Shown in pieces: positions 59,573 to 64,000 of a stretch of DNA of 64,000 bases (position 1 is the first letter of the stretch; each line of letters begins with the position of its first letter). Under the pieces are notes generated by a model that saw only the letters and a program-made list of their open reading frames with translations, was not told the DNA's origin and ran no database searches. The position numbers and the translations under genes were made by a program. Origin of the DNA: Bacteroides sp. (GTDB lineage Bacteria > Bacteroidota > Bacteroidia > Bacteroidales > Bacteroidaceae); NCBI GenBank assembly GCA_015060735.1, contig SUXX01000007.1:1-64000 (forward strand), in the 5' to 3' direction.

Positions 59573-62033
59573 ATGACAAATAAATGGTTATTACGGCCAG
59601 CAAGCCCAATATAGTCAAGGCAATATAAGCAATGCTTTCAGTGACATGCAAGGACTTAGGGTCGAAACGGAATTCCACCACATGCTTTCCTGCCGGCACA
59701 TTCATGGCACGAAGAATGTAATTGGCACGTCCGTGAGGAGCGTTCTGACCATCAATGGTCGATTGCCAACCCGGATAGTAGATTTCCGAGAAGACAACGG
59801 CTCCACCTTTTTCTGAATTCACTTCATACTTCAGGTAGTTTGGCTCGTAGGCCACCAATTCGATGGTGGCGGTCGAATCCGAAGGCATCGACTTTACAAC
59901 CTCCGCAAATTTCTTGTCTACAACGGCCGTCTGCAAAGGATTCAAATCATGAATGGCATCTATTTCTTCGTTCGCATTGTCTACATACTGCACTTCGTCT
60001 ACAAACCAAGCATTTCCTAAAGCAAACGGATTTTCAAGTGGGAAGGTCTGACCTCCTTGCAACGGGAAGATGAAGTAACGGGTATTCAGCATGTTCAACA
60101 CTGGGAATGCTTCCGGATTCAATTGCTGAAGGTCTCCCTCTGCCTCAGTTACCCCTTTGAACAAGGTTGACATCTCGGCTGAAATATGCTCGTCAATCAT
60201 TTCCTGATAACGACGTAACTTGGCTGCATGATAACCACCAACACTTTTATGCCAATAAGCGGTATTGTTTTCATTGAACGTGTTCGAGGCCAAGTTCAGT
60301 ACGCGATAATCCAACGTCTCGTCTTCCAGAATCATCTTGTCGGTTTCTGTCTGTTGGAAACCTTGTGTCTGCACTTGCTTGTCCACGAACTGTTCGTCAT
60401 AAAGGTAACGCTTGTTCACATCCCACATATCTACCAAGCAAAGCACGGCCAACGCACCTATCAAGATGCTTTCCTTCAACTTGCCAAGACCATAAGCCCA
60501 TACCAATCCGGCACCTATCAAGATAATGAAGAAACTACGCCAAGCATCGGAAGTGAACAACGTCATGCGTACCTCTTCCAGATTGGCAAGCAGAGGCACC
60601 AACTGGTCGGCAGGAATGCTCTGCAAAGCATTCATTTCCATGGTGGATACATACGATGGGAAGAACACCTTCGGCATCAAAGCAAACAGAAGTGCCAAAC
60701 CGCCCGTCAAACCAAAGCTAATCAGGAAGTCCTTCTTACGTTCCTTTATTATATTAGGTGTATTCACCACTTCCTTCAATGCCAACATGGCCAACAAAGG
60801 AATGGTAAACTCGGCTATCACGAGGATGGACGACACCGCACGGAACTTGTTGTACATCGGTACATAGTCGAGGAAGAAGTCGGTAAAGCCCATGAAGTTC
60901 TTACCCCATGAAAGCAAGATGGACAAAACGGTAACTGCCAGGAGTGCCCATTTCATCGGGCCTTTCACGATGAACAACCCTAAGATGAACAAAAACATCA
61001 CGAAAGCTCCTACATAAACGGGACCTGATGTACCCGGTTGCTCGCCCCAGTATTGCCCCAACTGACTATAAATGTTGCGATACATTGGATTGGCCTTCTC
61101 CATCGCCCTCTCATTCATAGCCAAAGGAACAGATGCCCCACCCTTGACGTTTGGCACCAAGAGCGAGAAAGTCTCGCCAATGCCGTAACTCCACTGAGTG
61201 ATGTAATCTCTTTCCAATCCACTACTAGTCTGGTTGGCCGCGTTTTCCTTCACCAGTTCACTCTTGCCACGCATGGATTCCTTGCTATATTCATACGTAT
61301 GATACAGGTTCGAGAGATTGATACACACACCAAGCAAGCCCGCCAACACTAAAACGCCAGTACGTTTCCAGTAATTCGCCAGCACGTTTTCTTGAAATGC
61401 CTTCACCCCATAAGCAATGGCCATAAAGAGCATCACGAACAAGAAGTAGTAACTCATTTGCACATGGTTAGAAGAAATCTGTAACGCCACGAACAGAGCC
61501 GTCACCAGCCCACCCAGCAGATACTTGCCCCGATAACAAAGCACCATCCCGGCAATGGTGGGCGGAATGTAAGCCAAAGTGATGAGTTTCCAGATATGTC
61601 CGGCCGCAATAATAATAAAGAAATAAGACGAAAACGCCCAGATGATGGCTCCCAATGCCGACATCCACACCTTGAAATCGAAAGCACGGAGCAACATGTA
61701 GAACCCGAGCAACATCACGAATACATACCAAACGTAAGTAGGCAGATACAAATGATACAGATTCTCAATCCCCTTCAGCAAGTCCGTAGAATCATAGCTG
61801 GGTGCCATCTGATAAGTAGGCATCCCACCAAAGATGGAGTTCGTCCAACGGGTACGTTCACCGGTACGCTCCAAATACTCCTTACCTTCCTGTCCTGCAC
61901 CAATACCCGCCACCGAGTCGTGTTGCGAAAGGATACGCCCTTCGGTCACCGCCGGACAGAAATAAACAAACGAAATAAAGGCAAACACCAGAATTGCCAC
62001 TATATCAGGAATGATTCTCTTGATTGCATTCAT
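59547..62033 (-). CDS. YfhO-like multi-pass membrane protein
   Basis: 828 aa, many TM helices; C-terminal VVFSEIYYPGWQSTIDGQNAPHGRANYILRAMNVPAGKHVVEFRFDPKSL. Confidence 0.82.
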   Translation of the reverse strand: MNAIKRIIPDIVAILVFAFISFVYFCPAVTEGRILSQHDSVAGIGAGQEGKEYLERTGERTRWTNSIFGGMPTYQMAPSYDSTDLLKGIENLYHLYLPTYVWYVFVMLLGFYMLLRAFDFKVWMSALGAIIWAFSSYFFIIIAAGHIWKLITLAYIPPTIAGMVLCYRGKYLLGGLVTALFVALQISSNHVQMSYYFLFVMLFMAIAYGVKAFQENVLANYWKRTGVLVLAGLLGVCINLSNLYHTYEYSKESMRGKSELVKENAANQTSSGLERDYITQWSYGIGETFSLLVPNVKGGASVPLAMNERAMEKANPMYRNIYSQLGQYWGEQPGTSGPVYVGAFVMFLFILGLFIVKGPMKWALLAVTVLSILLSWGKNFMGFTDFFLDYVPMYNKFRAVSSILVIAEFTIPLLAMLALKEVVNTPNIIKERKKDFLISFGLTGGLALLFALMPKVFFPSYVSTMEMNALQSIPADQLVPLLANLEEVRMTLFTSDAWRSFFIILIGAGLVWAYGLGKLKESILIGALAVLCLVDMWDVNKRYLYDEQFVDKQVQTQGFQQTETDKMILEDETLDYRVLNLASNTFNENNTAYWHKSVGGYHAAKLRRYQEMIDEHISAEMSTLFKGVTEAEGDLQQLNPEAFPVLNMLNTRYFIFPLQGGQTFPLENPFALGNAWFVDEVQYVDNANEEIDAIHDLNPLQTAVVDKKFAEVVKSMPSDSTATIELVAYEPNYLKYEVNSEKGGAVVFSEIYYPGWQSTIDGQNAPHGRANYILRAMNVPAGKHVVEFRFDPKSLHVTESIAYIALTILGLLAVITIYLSFKTKKRAE

Positions 62034-62058
62034 AATCTTATTCTTTTCTTTAAATTAT

Positions 62059-62138
62059 CGTGTCATTCTGAACGAAGTGAAGAATCTGAGTGCATAACAT
62101 GGATGTAACTAGATCCTTCGTGTTGCTCAGGATGACAC
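62059..62138 (-). repeat. 80-bp intergenic repeat, copy 1
   Basis: CGTGTCATTCTGAACGAAGTGAAGAATCTG...GGATGTAACTAGATCCTTCGTGTTGCTCAGGATGACAC; inverted relative to copy 2, ~72/80 identical by eye. Confidence 0.9.
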
Positions 62139-62220
62139 AACTTATCCACATAAACTAAGTGCAAAGATACGATAACTCCAATAAAATCCGTACATTTGCA
62201 GTTGAATTCAAACTTTTTTT

Positions 62221-62925
62221 ATGAAAATAGGAATCATTACCGCCATGAGTTCGGAACACAAACAAGTGGCACAACTTTTGGAAGAAAAGAAAGAGTACAC
62301 CGAAGGTATCTATCAATATACCGAAGGGAAGATTAAGGACAATACCGTCATCCTGACCCAATGCGGCATCGGAAAGGTAAACGCAGCAGCTGGAGCCGTA
62401 GAACTCATCCGCACTTACCAGCCCGATTGCATCATCAGCACCGGCGTGGCCGGCGGTATCGACAAATGCCTGAAAGTGATGGATGTAGTAGCCAGTGCTC
62501 ACATTGTCTATCACGATGTATGGTGTGGCGAAGGCAATGCCTACGGACAGATTCAAGGGATGCCTACCTTCTTCGAAGGTCATCAAGCGTTGTTCGATAG
62601 TGCCATGTCGCTTGATACCGACACCGTCATCCACGGAGGCCTCATCTGTAGTGGCGACAAGTTCATCACCGACCGTGAAGAATTGAATGTCATCAAAGGA
62701 AACTTCCCTGAAGGGTTGGCCGTAGACATGGAGTCGGGAGCCATTGCTCAAGTGTGCTATATATATAAGGTACCGTTCATCAGTTTCCGCATCATCAGCG
62801 ACACTCCGGGAGCCGAAAACCATTGGGAACAATACACCAACTTCTGGGGCGAAATGGCCGACCGTTCGTTTGGTGTCACCAAAGCGTTCTTGGATTCTTT
62901 ACCCAATCAGATTAAGAAATCATAA
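62221..62925 (+). CDS. pfs: 5'-methylthioadenosine/S-adenosylhomocysteine nucleosidase
   Basis: MKIGIITAMSSEHKQVAQLLEEK; CGIGKVNAAAGAVELI; VDMESGAIAQVCYIYKVPFISFRIISD. Confidence 0.95.
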   Translation: MKIGIITAMSSEHKQVAQLLEEKKEYTEGIYQYTEGKIKDNTVILTQCGIGKVNAAAGAVELIRTYQPDCIISTGVAGGIDKCLKVMDVVASAHIVYHDVWCGEGNAYGQIQGMPTFFEGHQALFDSAMSLDTDTVIHGGLICSGDKFITDREELNVIKGNFPEGLAVDMESGAIAQVCYIYKVPFISFRIISDTPGAENHWEQYTNFWGEMADRSFGVTKAFLDSLPNQIKKS

Positions 62926-62945
62926 ATCAAAATCATAAATCGTTT

Positions 62946-63425
62946 ATGAAAACAATACCCAGTTTTACCATCGACCACATCCGCCTGCTTCGTGGTATTT
63001 ACGTTTCCCGCAAAGACCAAGTGGGTAACGAAGTCGTAACTACTTTCGACATCCGCATGAAAGAACCCAATCGCGAACCAGCTTTGGGCCAAGGTGCCCT
63101 TCACACCATCGAACACCTGGCTGCGACCTATCTCCGTAACCACCCTGTTTGGGCAAATCAAATCGTTTATTGGGGACCGATGGGATGCCTTACCGGCAAT
63201 TATCTATTGATGAAAGGCGACTTGGAGTCGAAAGACATTGTAGAACTAATGCAGGAAACCTTCCGCTTCGTAGCCGAATTCGAAGGTGAAGTACCAGGCA
63301 CTGCCCCGAAGGATTGCGGCAATTACCTGCTTCATGACCTTCCCATGGCCAAATGGGAATCGGCCAAGTACCTGCACGAAGTGTTGGAGCAGATAACAGA
63401 AGAAAATTTGGCTTATCCTAATTAA
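62946..63425 (+). CDS. luxS: S-ribosylhomocysteine lyase
   Basis: PSFTIDHIRLLRGIYVSRKD; HTIEHLAATYLRNH; GPMGCLTGNYLLMKG. Confidence 0.96.
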   Translation: MKTIPSFTIDHIRLLRGIYVSRKDQVGNEVVTTFDIRMKEPNREPALGQGALHTIEHLAATYLRNHPVWANQIVYWGPMGCLTGNYLLMKGDLESKDIVELMQETFRFVAEFEGEVPGTAPKDCGNYLLHDLPMAKWESAKYLHEVLEQITEENLAYPN

Positions 63426-63436
63426 TAATTACCCCC

Positions 63437-63472
63437 TGTCATTCAGAGCTTTGCTCTGAATGACAAAAAAAT
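63437..63472 (+). terminator. luxS terminator, TGTCATTC-family hairpin
   Basis: TGTCATTCAGAGC (63437-63449) / GCTCTGAATGACA (63453-63465) followed by A-run. Confidence 0.75.
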
Positions 63473-63512
63473 GGGAAAAAGTGGTGTATCAAAATGAAAT
63501 TTGCCTATCATA

Positions 63513-63592
63513 GTGTCATCCTAAGCAACGCGAAGGATCTGGTTACATCCACTTTGTGTATTCAGATTCTTCACTTCGTTCAGAATGACACG
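63513..63592 (+). repeat. 80-bp intergenic repeat, copy 2
   Basis: GTGTCATCCTAAGCAACGCGAAGGATCTGGTTACATCC...CAGATTCTTCACTTCGTTCAGAATGACACG. Confidence 0.9.
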
Positions 63593-63596
63593 ACAA

Positions 63597-63635
63597 AAAA
63601 AAAGTGGATGTAACTTTAATCACACCCACTTTTTT
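63597..63635. terminator. Bidirectional terminator (rpsO side)
   Basis: AAAAAAAGTGG ... CCACTTTTTT. Confidence 0.75.
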
Positions 63636-63659
63636 AATGTCTTCACCGTAAGCAATAAA

Positions 63660-63929
63660 TTACTTACGCAAGCCAAGAGCCTTCACGATAGCACGATATC
63701 TGTTGATATCGCGATCCTTCAAGTAGTTCAACAAAGCACGACGCTTACCTACCAAAGTTGTCAATGCTCTTTCAGTGCTATAATCTTTACGGTTGACCTT
63801 CAAGTGTTCGGTCAAGTGAGAAATACGGTATGAAAACAAAGCAATCTGAGCTTCAGCTGAGCCAGTATCAGTGTTAGACTTTCCGTACTTTTCAAAGATT
63901 TCTTGCTTTTTTGCTGCGTCTAAATACAT
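63660..63929 (-). CDS. rpsO: 30S ribosomal protein S15
   Basis: GSAEAQIALFSYRISHLTEHLKVNRKDYSTERALTTLVGKRRALLNYLKDRDINRYRAIVKALGLRK. Confidence 0.97.
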   Translation of the reverse strand: MYLDAAKKQEIFEKYGKSNTDTGSAEAQIALFSYRISHLTEHLKVNRKDYSTERALTTLVGKRRALLNYLKDRDINRYRAIVKALGLRK

Positions 63930-64000
63930 AATTACTTAGATTTATTAGATATATAACTTAAATTTGCGGGTGCAAAGATAAGGAATATCTTTTATATCGC

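Noticed and set aside
60228-60911. 227-aa plus-strand ORF
   Set aside because: Antisense to the YfhO-like gene; His/Gln-rich shadow translation
62155-62832. 225-aa minus-strand ORF
   Set aside because: Antisense to pfs, no independent support

Overview
This 64-kb window is a Bacteroidales chromosome segment. The organism call (Bacteroides/Phocaeicola-like) rests on TAnnTTTG promoter motifs, the long IspG, DUF4369/TlpA proteins and the BamA-Skp-Skp-MurI gene order. It is mostly housekeeping DNA: ispG, purE, gcvH, rpoN, pnp, greA, argH, pyrE, prmC, ribD, uppS, bamA, murI, rbfA, pyk, aroQ, xerD, a comM-like gene, metG, pfs-luxS and rpsO. There are six tRNA genes: Asn x2, Leu-CAA x2, Leu-TAA and Gly. 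I found no CRISPR array, rRNA, IS element or prophage. The parts most worth a second look are: (1) a pfs-luxS (AI-2) cassette bracketed by inverted copies of an ~80-bp repeat, part of a dispersed TGTCATTC...GAATGACA hairpin family; (2) three tandem-palindrome arrays with ~21-23 bp period, two of which are homologous mobile-looking elements; (3) an ECF sigma factor translationally coupled to a protein that looks like an anti-sigma/TM segment fused to an outer-membrane beta-barrel; (4) a terminator-like hairpin between the predicted greA promoter and the greA ORF, analogous to a GraL-type leader; (5) two DUF4369/TlpA proteins whose thioredoxin CXXC is lost; (6) an orphan AT-rich DUF3883 (nuclease-like) gene; (7) a wzx-type flippase plus four glycosyltransferases coupled to metG. 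All calls come from reading the sequence and supplied translations. No database search was run.
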